Source: Actinomadura flavalba DSM 45200 (GTDB lineage Bacteria > Actinomycetota > Actinomycetes > Streptosporangiales > Streptosporangiaceae). From it: 64,000 nt of DNA. The notes below the pieces were generated by a model that was not told where the DNA came from, did not search any database, and saw only the letters and a list, made by a program, of their open reading frames with translations. The stretch covers positions 350,753 through 414,752 of the forward strand of contig NZ_KB894097.1 of NCBI RefSeq assembly GCF_000374305.1. Reading direction: 5' to 3'. Shown here piece by piece: positions 7,579 to 15,110 of the stretch; positions within the stretch are counted from its first letter, which is position 1; every line of letters begins with the position of its first letter. A program made the translations under genes and the position numbers.

Positions 7579-8220
7579 TCACGCCGCGCGGAGCCCCTGG
7601 AGTTCGCCGGTCAGCCGCCCGTCGCGCAGCTCGCCGTGCCGGTCGGCGCGGGTCGCCTCGGCGGCGTCCCGCACGGTGAGCAGCACGGTCACGCCGTGCC
7701 CGGCGACGAACCGCAGCACCGACCAGACGCGGTCGGCGTCGCCGGGGGCGAGCCCGGCGGTCGGCTCCTCCAGGAACAGCACGTCCGAGCGGCCGACGAG
7801 CGCCAGCGCCAGGTCGAGCAGCCGCCGCTGCACGGCGGTCAGCCGCTCGAACGGGACGTCGGCGGCGGCGGCGAGCCCGGTCAGCCGCAGCGCCTCGTCC
7901 CGGGTGAGCGGGTCGAGCGTCCAGCGCCGCCAGGTGTCGACCACCTCGGCGACGGTGAGCCCCGGGAACAGGCCGCCCTCGCGCCACACCGCGCCCGCCC
8001 GGACCGCGTCGCGGTGGTCGTACGGGTCGGTGCCGCCGACGCGGACCGTTCCGGCGGCGGCGCGCCGCACGCCCGCGGCGGTCTCCAGCACCGCCGAGGC
8101 CCCCGGCCCCGACAGCGCACCGATCTCCCCGGCGCCGACGACGAACGAGACACCGCAGACGGTGTCGTTCGCGCCGACCCCCACGTACAGGCCGTCAACT
8201 TCGATGTCGGTTCGCCTCAT
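7579..8220 (-). CDS. ABC-ATPase-like protein lacking Walker A lysine
   Basis: A 213-residue homologue of ABC transporter ATPases with damaged catalytic motifs. Where Walker A should be (GxxGxGK[ST]) it has GALSGPGASAVLETAAG, with no lysine. The signature motif is replaced by FERLTAVQRRLLDLALAL. The Walker B region remains nearly intact (DVLFLEEPTAGLAPGD), and the switch histidine segment reads TVLLTVRDAAEATRADR, lacking His. The frame is uninterrupted and codon use is normal, so it looks like a maintained, probably non-hydrolysing protein. No permease is adjacent. It precedes the DesK/DesR-like pair and may be a sensor partner of the kinase rather than a transporter part (inference). Confidence 0.8.
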   Translation of the reverse strand: MRRTDIEVDGLYVGVGANDTVCGVSFVVGAGEIGALSGPGASAVLETAAGVRRAAAGTVRVGGTDPYDHRDAVRAGAVWREGGLFPGLTVAEVVDTWRRWTLDPLTRDEALRLTGLAAAADVPFERLTAVQRRLLDLALALVGRSDVLFLEEPTAGLAPGDADRVWSVLRFVAGHGVTVLLTVRDAAEATRADRHGELRDGRLTGELQGLRAA

Positions 8221-8279
8221 GCCTCTATCGTTCCCAGCCCACGCCGGGACGCGCAGTCAGGAACGTCAGGAAGCCCCCA

Positions 8280-8291
8280 TGACATTTGTCA
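8280..8291. promoter_or_regulatory. Candidate response-regulator operator
   Basis: Inverted repeat TGACA-TT-TGTCA centred about 65 bases upstream of the ABC-like gene, the first gene of the ABC-like/kinase/regulator unit. The location suits an activator site. Binding by the DesR-like regulator encoded in the same unit is inferred from position only. Confidence 0.45.
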
Positions 8292-8304
8292 GTGCCGGGC
8301 CCGG

Positions 8305-9468
8305 CTAGCCGCGGACGAGGGTGTCCAGGCTCAGTTCGGACGGCCGGGTGAGCCCGGCGAGCGCGAGGCTCAGCTCCAGGTCGGCCATGAGGCACCGCAG
8401 CACGTGCCGGACGCCCGCCTCGCCGCCCAGCGCGAGCCCGTAGGCGTAGGGGCGGCCGACGAGCACAGCCTTCGCGCCGAGCGCGAGCGCCTTGGCGATG
8501 TCCGAGCCCGTGCGGACGCCGCTGTCGAACAGGACGGTGAGCTGCGAACCGGCCGCGTCCGCCACGGCCGGCAGCGCGTCCAGCGACGCGACGGCGCCGT
8601 CCACCTGGCGTCCGCCGTGGTTGGAGACGATCACCGCGTCCATGCCGGTGTCCACGGCGCGGCGGGCGTCGTCGGGGTGCTGGATGCCCTTCAGCGCGAT
8701 CGGCCCGTCCCAGTGCTCGCGCAGGAACGCCAGGTCGTCCCACGTCAGCGACGGGTTCCCGAAGCCGGCGGCCCAGTGCAGGATCGCCGTGTCGCGGTTC
8801 TCCGCCGTGACCGGGCCGCCGACGGCCCGCTGGAACACCGGGTCGCTGAAGTAGTTCGCCACGCCGACGCCGCGCAGGAACGGCAGGTACGCCTGGTCGA
8901 GGTCGCGGGGCCGCCACGCGAGCGTGAACGTGTCGAGCGTGACGACCAGCGCCGTGTACCCGGCGGCCTTCGCGCGCTCCAGGAAGCTCACCGCCAGGTC
9001 ACGGTCCTTGGGCCAGTAGAGCTGGAACCAGCGCGACCCGTCGCCGTTCGCCGCGGCGACCTCCTCCAGGGTGTACGACGCGGCGGTGCTCAGGATCGTC
9101 GTCAGCCCGGTCGCGGCGGCGGCGCGGGCCGTGGCCAGCTCCCCGTCCGGGTGGAAGATCGACTGGACGCCGATCGGCGCGAGCAGCACCGGCGCCGGTA
9201 GCCGCTGCCCCAGGACCTCGACCGACAGGTCGCGGTCGGCCACGTCGCGCAGCATCCGCGGCACGATCCGCCAGCGGTCGAACGCCTCCCGGTTGAACCG
9301 CGCGGTCGCGCCGCTGCCCGCCGCGCCCGCCACGTAGCCGAACGCCTGCGCCGACAGCACCGCCTCGGCGCGCTCCTCCAGCCGGGTGAGGTCCGTGGGC
9401 CACACGGGCAGCACGTCGCCGAGCCCGCTCAGATAGATCTCGTTCTGGAAATCGGCCAGTGGGCTCAC
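8305..9468 (-). CDS. FMN-dependent alpha-hydroxy-acid oxidase (lactate 2-monooxygenase-like)
   Basis: A 387-residue flavoenzyme of the lactate oxidase/lactate 2-monooxygenase/glycolate oxidase family, which oxidises a 2-hydroxy acid with FMN. Visible motifs: the FMN-binding segment PAPVLLAPIGVQSIFHPDGE, STAASYTLEEVA, WFQLYWPKDR, the lysine in GPIALKGIQHPDDA, the catalytic His-Arg motif SNHGGRQVDGAVASLDALP and the phosphate-binding LFDSGVRTGSDIAKALALGA. The N-terminus (FQNEIYLSGLG) is typical of proteins annotated as lactate 2-monooxygenase, though the substrate cannot be read from sequence. GTG at 9466-9468 is chosen because AGGAGGAG lies just upstream. It is divergent from parC. Confidence 0.88.
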   Translation of the reverse strand: MSPLADFQNEIYLSGLGDVLPVWPTDLTRLEERAEAVLSAQAFGYVAGAAGSGATARFNREAFDRWRIVPRMLRDVADRDLSVEVLGQRLPAPVLLAPIGVQSIFHPDGELATARAAAATGLTTILSTAASYTLEEVAAANGDGSRWFQLYWPKDRDLAVSFLERAKAAGYTALVVTLDTFTLAWRPRDLDQAYLPFLRGVGVANYFSDPVFQRAVGGPVTAENRDTAILHWAAGFGNPSLTWDDLAFLREHWDGPIALKGIQHPDDARRAVDTGMDAVIVSNHGGRQVDGAVASLDALPAVADAAGSQLTVLFDSGVRTGSDIAKALALGAKAVLVGRPYAYGLALGGEAGVRHVLRCLMADLELSLALAGLTRPSELSLDTLVRG

Positions 9469-9544
9469 GGAACTCCTCCTCGCAGCGGCGCGCCGGACCC
9501 CGGTCCGTGCGCATCTGTCACCGGGACCGGCCACAATGTCACAC

Positions 9545-12043
9545 ATGGCACGACGCGGATCTCCAGCCCCTCCCCCGCCGCCCGACTTCGAAGAGAACAT
9601 CGTCGATGTCGATGTCTCCGAAGAGATGCGCGGCTCCTTCCTTGAGTACGCCTATTCGGTCATCTACCAGCGGGCGCTCCCCGACGCCCGCGACGGCATG
9701 AAGCCCGTTCAGCGCCGGATTCTGTACTCGATGAACGAGATGGGGCTGCGCCCCGACCGCGGGCACGTCAAGTGCGCCCGCGTCGTCGGCGAGGTCATGG
9801 GCAAGCTGCATCCGCACGGCGACAGCGCCATCTACGACGCGATGGTCCGGCTCGCGCAGCCGTGGTCGATGCGCATGCCGCTCGTGGACGGGCACGGCAA
9901 CTTCGGTTCGCTCGGCGGCGACGACATGCCCGCCGCCATGCGGTACACCGAGGCGCGGCTGTCCCGCGAGGCCATGCTGATGGTCGAGTCGATCGACGAG
10001 GAGACCGTCGACTTCCGGCCCAACTACGACGGCCAGGAGCAGGAGCCCGAGGTCCTGCCGGCGGCGTTCCCGAACCTGCTGGTCAACGGCGCGTCCGGCA
10101 TCGCGGTCGGCATGGCGACGAACATGGCGCCGCACAACCTCGGCGAGGTCGTGGCGGCGGCGCGGCACCTGATCCAGCACCCCGACGCCACCCTGGACGA
10201 CCTGATGCGGTTCGTCCCCGGCCCCGACCTGCCGACCGGCGGGCGCATCGCCGGGCTGGACGGCATCCGCGACGCCTACGCCAACGGGCGCGGCACGTTC
10301 CGCACCCGCGCCACCATCAAGATCGAGAACGTGACGCCGCGCCGCAAGGGCATCGTCGTCACCGAGCTGCCGTACGCGGTCGGCCCGGAACGCGTCAAGG
10401 CCAAGATCAAGGAACTGGTCAACGCCAAGAAGATCAACGGGATCGCGGACCTGAAGGACCTCACCGACCGCAAGGTCGGCCTGCGGCTCGTCATCGAGAT
10501 CAAGAACGGCTTCCACCCGGAGGCGGTGCTGGCCGATCTCTACCGGCTGACGCCGATGGAGGAGACGTTCGGCATCAACAACGTGGCGCTGGTCGACGGC
10601 CAGCCCCGCACCCTCGGCCTGCGCGACCTGCTCCAGGTCTACGTCGACCACCGCATCTCCGTCGTCCGGCGCCGCTCGCAGTACCGCCGCCGCAAGCGCG
10701 AGGAGCGTCTGCACCTGGTGGACGGCCTGCTCGTCGCGCTACTCAACATCGACGAGGTCATCCAGGTCATCCGGCAGAGCGACGACTCCGGGCAGGCCCG
10801 GCAGCGGCTCATGCAGATCTTCGAGCTGTCGGAGATCCAGGCCCAGTACATCCTCGACACGCCGCTGCGCCGGCTGACCCGCTTCGACCGGCTGGAGCTG
10901 GAGAAGGAGCAGGAGCAGCTCCGCAAGGAGATCGCGAAGCTGACCGCCATCCTGGAGTCGGAGACCAAGCTGCGCAAGGTCGTCTCCGACGAGCTGGGCA
11001 AGGTCGCCGAGCAGTTCGCGACGCCGCGCCGCACCGTGCTGCTGGAGTCGTCCGGTGAGTCCCGCATCGCGGACGTGCCGCTGGAGGTCGCCGACGACCC
11101 GACGCTCGTGCTGCTGTCCGCGACGGGGCTGCTGGCCCGTACGCAGGACGCGTCGCCGCTGGCCGCCGAGGGCGGGCGCTCCTCGCACGACGTGCTGCTC
11201 GGGGTCGTCCCGGCGACGGCGCGCGGCGAGGTCGGCGTCGTGACGAACCTCGGGCGGCTGCTGCGGATCGAGGTGATCGACCTGCCCCTGCTGCCGCCGT
11301 CGGCCGCGCCGCCGTCGCTGGCGGGCGGCGCCCCGTTCGGGGAGTTCGTGTCACTGGGCGACGACGAACGCGTCGTCGGGCTCGCGGCGATGAGCGAGAC
11401 CGGGGGCGGGCTCGCGCTCGGCACCCGGCAAGGCGTGGTGAAACGGGTCGTGCCCGACTTCCCGAACAACCGGGACGAGTTCGAGGTGATCACCCTCAAG
11501 GACGGTGACGAGGTCGTCGGCGCCGTCCACCTGCCGCGCGAGGAAGCGCACCTGGTCTTCATCACCTCCGACGCGCAGTTGCTGCACTACGCGGCGTCCA
11601 ACGTCCGGCCGCAGGGCCGCGCGGCGGGCGGCATGGCGGGCGTCAAGCTCGGCGCCGACGCGCGCGTGCTCTGGTTCGGCACCGTCGATCCGGAGCGTCC
11701 GTCCCGGGTGGTGACGGTGGCGGGCTCGGCGTCGGCGCTGCCGGGCACGCAGGGCGGCGCCATCAAGATCTCCGACTTCTCCGAGTTCCCCGCCAAGGGC
11801 CGCGCGACCGGCGGCGTCCGCGCCCACCGCTTCCTGAAGGGCGAGGACGCCCTGATCTTCACCTGGGCGGGCCCGGCACCCCTGCGCGGCGCCACCTCGG
11901 CGGGCAAACCGGTCCCCCTCGACCATCCCCTGGGCCGCCGCGACGGCTCCGGCGAACCCCTGGACGAACCCCTGGGCGCCGTCGGCGGCCCCATCGGATC
12001 GGCCGCCGCTCCGGCGACGGAGGAACCACCGGCGGTGGACTGA
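9545..12043 (+). CDS. Type IIA topoisomerase subunit A (ParC/GyrA-like)
   Basis: An 832-residue DNA-cleaving subunit of a type IIA topoisomerase. The winged-helix/tower region includes LPDARDGMKPVQRRILYSM, HPHGDSAIYDAMVRLAQPWS and the catalytic tyrosine at about residue 134 in AMRYTEARLS. The C-terminal part (from about residue 500) is a degenerate beta-pinwheel with blades around LVLLSATGLLARTQ, LALGTRQGVVKRVV and VFITSDAQLLHYAASN; I see no clear GyrA box, so decatenation is more likely than supercoiling. The partner ParE-like gene is at 15.1-17.2 kb on the other strand. An in-frame ATG at 9536 is an alternative start. Quinolone-region serine is present (GDSAIYDAM). Confidence 0.92.
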   Translation: MARRGSPAPPPPPDFEENIVDVDVSEEMRGSFLEYAYSVIYQRALPDARDGMKPVQRRILYSMNEMGLRPDRGHVKCARVVGEVMGKLHPHGDSAIYDAMVRLAQPWSMRMPLVDGHGNFGSLGGDDMPAAMRYTEARLSREAMLMVESIDEETVDFRPNYDGQEQEPEVLPAAFPNLLVNGASGIAVGMATNMAPHNLGEVVAAARHLIQHPDATLDDLMRFVPGPDLPTGGRIAGLDGIRDAYANGRGTFRTRATIKIENVTPRRKGIVVTELPYAVGPERVKAKIKELVNAKKINGIADLKDLTDRKVGLRLVIEIKNGFHPEAVLADLYRLTPMEETFGINNVALVDGQPRTLGLRDLLQVYVDHRISVVRRRSQYRRRKREERLHLVDGLLVALLNIDEVIQVIRQSDDSGQARQRLMQIFELSEIQAQYILDTPLRRLTRFDRLELEKEQEQLRKEIAKLTAILESETKLRKVVSDELGKVAEQFATPRRTVLLESSGESRIADVPLEVADDPTLVLLSATGLLARTQDASPLAAEGGRSSHDVLLGVVPATARGEVGVVTNLGRLLRIEVIDLPLLPPSAAPPSLAGGAPFGEFVSLGDDERVVGLAAMSETGGGLALGTRQGVVKRVVPDFPNNRDEFEVITLKDGDEVVGAVHLPREEAHLVFITSDAQLLHYAASNVRPQGRAAGGMAGVKLGADARVLWFGTVDPERPSRVVTVAGSASALPGTQGGAIKISDFSEFPAKGRATGGVRAHRFLKGEDALIFTWAGPAPLRGATSAGKPVPLDHPLGRRDGSGEPLDEPLGAVGGPIGSAAAPATEEPPAVD

Positions 12044-12217
12044 GCCCGGCCCGCTCGGCGGGGCGTGCGAAGTCGGTGATCGGTGTGCGTCGTCGCGCGT
12101 TCCTGGAGCGGTCGCAGGGGGTGAGGGGACGGGTGGGCGCGGTCCAGTTCGGCGGTTTCGGCGGCGACCGGTGGAGGACGGTGATGGCGGACGTGCCGCA
12201 TGGGCGAGAATCGCAGC

Positions 12218-12787
12218 ATGGCGATCAACTCGTTCATGGTTCCGCTCGGCACGCCCGCCCCCGCCTTCGCGCTGCCCCGCGCCGATGACGGGGGCACCGT
12301 CCGGCTGGCGGACGCGTCCGGCGCGCCCGCGCTGCTGGTGATCTTCCTGTCGAACCACTGCCCGTACGTGCGGCGCATCGAGACGGCGGTGGGCGCCGTG
12401 GCGGCCGAGTACGCCGAGCGCGGCGTCGTCACGGTCGGCATCGGCAGCAACGACATCGACCGGTATCCCGACGACGACGCCGAACACCTCGTCGAGCAGG
12501 CCAAGCGCGCGGGGTTCGCGTTCCCCTACGTCATGGACCCGACGCAGGAGGTCGCGCACGCCTACCGCGCCGCGTGCACTCCGGACTTCTTCCTCTACGA
12601 CGCCGGACTCCGCCTCGCCTACCGGGGCGAGTTCGACGCCGCGCGCCCCAAGAACGAGCTCCCGTCGGACGGCGCGTCGCTCCGCGCCGCACTGGACCTG
12701 GTCCTGGCCGGGAAGACGGTCCCCGAGCCCCACACGCCGAGCCTCGGCTGCGGCATCAAGTGGCGCCCGGGCAACGAACCGGCCTGA
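12218..12787 (+). CDS. Thioredoxin-like/AhpC-TSA fold protein
   Basis: A 189-residue protein of the thioredoxin superfamily. It begins with the peroxiredoxin-like strand MVPLGTPAPAFALP, has the motif SNHCPYVRR (a single-cysteine version of the CxxC active site, typical of a bacterial thioredoxin-family group), and the cis-Pro region ACTPDFFLYDAGLRLAYRGEFD. The C-terminus holds another cysteine (PSLGCGIKW). The motif suggests thiol redox or peroxide chemistry in the cytosol, but the physiological substrate is unknown. ATG 12218 is preferred over the upstream in-frame ATG at 12200 because homologous proteins begin near MVPLG. It is followed by a strong bidirectional hairpin. Confidence 0.8.
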   Translation: MAINSFMVPLGTPAPAFALPRADDGGTVRLADASGAPALLVIFLSNHCPYVRRIETAVGAVAAEYAERGVVTVGIGSNDIDRYPDDDAEHLVEQAKRAGFAFPYVMDPTQEVAHAYRAACTPDFFLYDAGLRLAYRGEFDAARPKNELPSDGASLRAALDLVLAGKTVPEPHTPSLGCGIKWRPGNEPA

Positions 12788-12794
12788 CGAATGC

Positions 12795-12826
12795 GCGGCG
12801 GGCGGCCTCCCGGGGCCGCCCGCCGC
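12795..12826. terminator. Bidirectional terminator between convergent genes
   Basis: A perfect 13-base-pair stem (arms 12795-12807 and 12814-12826) with a six-base loop TCCCGG, lying seven bases after the stop of the thioredoxin-like gene and 30 bases after the stop of the convergent permease gene. It can serve both transcripts. Confidence 0.85.
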
Positions 12827-12855
12827 ACGTCACATAGAAATGTGGCCGGCGGCGG

Positions 12856-14220
12856 TCAGCCCTTGTCGATGCCCTCGAACTGCCGGCCGCGCGGCCTGCG
12901 CCCGGTGATCGCGCGGTTGACGAACCACAGGACGACGCCGACGCCGAGCAGGACGAGCGCGCGCACATAGACGTCGGCCTCGCGCCCGGTGATCGGCAGC
13001 GTCAGGAACGCGCAGCTCACCGCGCCGAGCACCGGCATCCACGTCGGGGCGCGGAAGTGCCGGTGCGGGACGCTGTCGCGGCGCAGCACGAGCACGCACA
13101 CGTTGACCAGCGCGAACACCGCGAGCAGGAGCAGGACGGTGGTGTCGGCGAGGCCGCCGACGTCGCCGGTGCACACCAGCGCGACGGCGATCAGCACGGT
13201 GCACAGGATCGCGACCCACGGCGTCGCCCGCCCGGCGTGCACCTTGGCGAACACCGGCGGCACGATGCCCTCGCGCGCCATCCCGTACACCAGCCGCGAC
13301 GCCATGATCATGTTGATGAGCGCGGTGTTGCCGACGGCGAGCAGCGCGATGAGCGCGAACAGCTTGGGCGGGAAGTCGAAGCCCGCGACGCGCACGACCT
13401 CCAGCAGCGGCCCGGTGGACGCCTCCAGCGTCGCGGTGTCCACCAGCATCGTCGCGGTGAACGCGACGGCGACGTAGATGACGACGGTGACGGCGAGGCC
13501 GCTGAACAGCGCGAACGGGAAGTCGCGCGAGGGGTTCTTGGTCTCCTCCGCGAGGTTGACCGAGTCTTCGAAGCCGAGCAGTGCGTAGAAGGCGAGGGCG
13601 CTGCCGCCGAGGACGCCGAGGAACACCCCGTTCTCGGGGTGGAACTCCAGCGCCCGCCCCGGGTCGCCGTCGCCGGAGACGAGCGCGAAGAACCCGATGA
13701 CGATGATGATGATCAGCCCGGACGCCTCGATGATCGTCAGCACGACGTTGACCTTCACCGACTCGGAGATCCCGGCGAAGTTCACCGCCGTCACGAGCGC
13801 GAGGAAGACCAGCGCGCCGACCAGCGTCGGCAGCGACACGAACTCGCCCAGGTAGTCGCCGCCGAAGGCCCGCGCCGCCGCGCTCGCCGAGGTGATGCCG
13901 CTCATCATGACGGCGAACGCGACGATGAACGTGAGGAACGGCAGGCCGAACGCCCGGTTGGTGTAGAGGGCGGCGCCCGCGGCGCGCGGGTACTTGCCGA
14001 CGAGTTCGGCGTAGGCCGTCGCCGTCAGCGCGGCCAGGACGAACGCGACGAGGAACGGCACCCATATGGCGCCGCCGACCTCCCCGGCGACCTGGCCGAC
14101 GAGCGCGTAGATCCCGGCACCGAGGATGTCCCCGATGATGAACAGCATCAGGACCTTGCGCCCGATGACCTTCCGCAGGCCGCCCTCGGGCGGCAGATCG
14201 TCGGTGGTGACCTCGCTCAT
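12856..14220 (-). CDS. APC-family amino acid permease
   Basis: A 454-residue secondary transporter of the amino acid-polyamine-organocation superfamily, with about twelve hydrophobic helices. The first helix has the unwound glycine-rich substrate site GDILGAGIYALVGQVAGEVG, helix 3 region AAGAALYTNRAFG, helix 6 region FYALLGFEDSVNLAEETKNPSRDFP and helix 8 NTALINMIMASRLVYGMAREG, all characteristic. The substrate is not predictable. The C-terminal tail is short and basic (RAITGRRPRGRQFEGIDKG). The tetR-type gene lies 62 bases upstream on the same strand and may control it. Confidence 0.9.
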   Translation of the reverse strand: MSEVTTDDLPPEGGLRKVIGRKVLMLFIIGDILGAGIYALVGQVAGEVGGAIWVPFLVAFVLAALTATAYAELVGKYPRAAGAALYTNRAFGLPFLTFIVAFAVMMSGITSASAAARAFGGDYLGEFVSLPTLVGALVFLALVTAVNFAGISESVKVNVVLTIIEASGLIIIIVIGFFALVSGDGDPGRALEFHPENGVFLGVLGGSALAFYALLGFEDSVNLAEETKNPSRDFPFALFSGLAVTVVIYVAVAFTATMLVDTATLEASTGPLLEVVRVAGFDFPPKLFALIALLAVGNTALINMIMASRLVYGMAREGIVPPVFAKVHAGRATPWVAILCTVLIAVALVCTGDVGGLADTTVLLLLAVFALVNVCVLVLRRDSVPHRHFRAPTWMPVLGAVSCAFLTLPITGREADVYVRALVLLGVGVVLWFVNRAITGRRPRGRQFEGIDKG

Positions 14221-14282
14221 GCGCCGCTCCTCACGCTCCTCGGTTGCCCCCGGGTGACGGGTCGCAAACGGACCCTAGGGGA

Positions 14283-14888
14283 TCAGCCGGAAGGTGCCAG
14301 CATGCGACGCACGAAAGCGTGCAGATACCGACGGAAGTGGTCGATCTCGTCCGGTGTGGGTTCGTGTCGCGTCGGCTGCTCGGGCGTGGGGCGGCCGCCG
14401 CTGAGGAATCCGAACACCGTCCAGATGACGGTGCCGACGAGCAGCACGGGGTCGACCTCGTCGGGGATGTTCTCCCGCACGCGGTCGATGACGTCCACGG
14501 ACTGCGTCAGCACGTACTGGGACTCCAGGTCCTCGACGTCGGTGGCGTCCGAGAGCCAGCGGTGCATCCACAGCGCGCGGTACTCCGGGTGCGCGACGTA
14601 GAAGTCGAGCACCGCGTCCACGACCTCGTAGGCCGACTCGATCGTCGCGCCGTACCCGTCCGTCGCGCTGGTCAGCATACGGTCCTCGGCCTCGGCCGCC
14701 CGCCGCATCACCGCGAGATAGAGCTGCTGCTTGCCACCGGTCAGCCGCGTGACCTCCGCGATCGGCATCCCGAGCGTGTCCGCGATGAGCTGCATCGGCG
14801 TCCCGTCGTAGCCCAGCTCCGCGAACAGCCGCGTCGCCACCTCGGTGACCCGCTCCCCCGCCTCCTGATCATCACTCACCGTGACCAC
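14283..14888 (-). CDS. TetR/AcrR-family transcriptional regulator
   Basis: A 201-residue repressor-type protein. The N-terminal helix-turn-helix spans about residues 12-57 (ERVTEVATRLFAELGYDGTPMQLIADTLGMPIAEVTRLTGGKQQLYLAVM); it departs from the usual YYHF motif, with TRLTGGKQQL in its place. The remainder is the all-helical ligand-binding and dimer domain. The gene lies upstream of the amino-acid permease on the same strand, so it may control that transporter. Start is GTG at 14886-14888 or the GTG three codons later. A 14-base inverted repeat abuts the start codon (autoregulation inferred). Confidence 0.88.
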   Translation of the reverse strand: MVTVSDDQEAGERVTEVATRLFAELGYDGTPMQLIADTLGMPIAEVTRLTGGKQQLYLAVMRRAAEAEDRMLTSATDGYGATIESAYEVVDAVLDFYVAHPEYRALWMHRWLSDATDVEDLESQYVLTQSVDVIDRVRENIPDEVDPVLLVGTVIWTVFGFLSGGRPTPEQPTRHEPTPDEIDHFRRYLHAFVRRMLAPSG

Positions 14889-14902
14889 ACTAGACGTTCA
14901 GT
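14889..14902. promoter_or_regulatory. Candidate TetR operator
   Basis: Imperfect inverted repeat ACTAGAC-GTTCAGT directly at the 5' end of the tetR-type gene. Size and symmetry suit a TetR-family dimer, and a site here would block transcription start. A perfect GTGATCAC palindrome overlaps its right side (14901-14908). Confidence 0.45.
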
Positions 14903-14996
14903 GATCACCCCGCACCTCGCCGCCCCGTGTTCACCGACCCCGCCCACCGCGCCGCCCGGGGCGCCGAAGGCGCTACGCAGGAACACCCACCACCAC

Positions 14997-15084
14997 GGGT
15001 CAGGGCCGTGCCGCCGCAGAGGGCATGATCCTCCGGACCGAAGGGAGGATGATCATGCCCTCTGCGGCGGCACGGCCCTGACCC
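14997..15084. repeat. Long inverted repeat with 34-base perfect arms
   Basis: Left arm 14997-15030 and right arm 15051-15084 are perfectly complementary over 34 bases, separated by 20 bases; four more pairs (CTCC/GGAG) can form inside with a three-base bulge. The arms contain CAGAGGGCATGATC near the loop. It lies between the 3' end of parE and the 5' side of tetR. It is far longer than a normal terminator stem and is separate from the ordinary hairpin at 15086-15104. No open frame or target-site duplication was identified. Confidence 0.95.
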
Positions 15085-15085
15085 C

Positions 15086-15104
15086 GTCGTGCCGGAGGCA
15101 CGAC
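15086..15104 (-). terminator. Hairpin after parE
   Basis: Stem GTCGTGCC-gga-GGCACGAC seven bases past the parE stop codon in the direction of its transcription. It is followed immediately by the much longer inverted repeat. Confidence 0.65.
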
Positions 15105-15110
15105 CATAAA

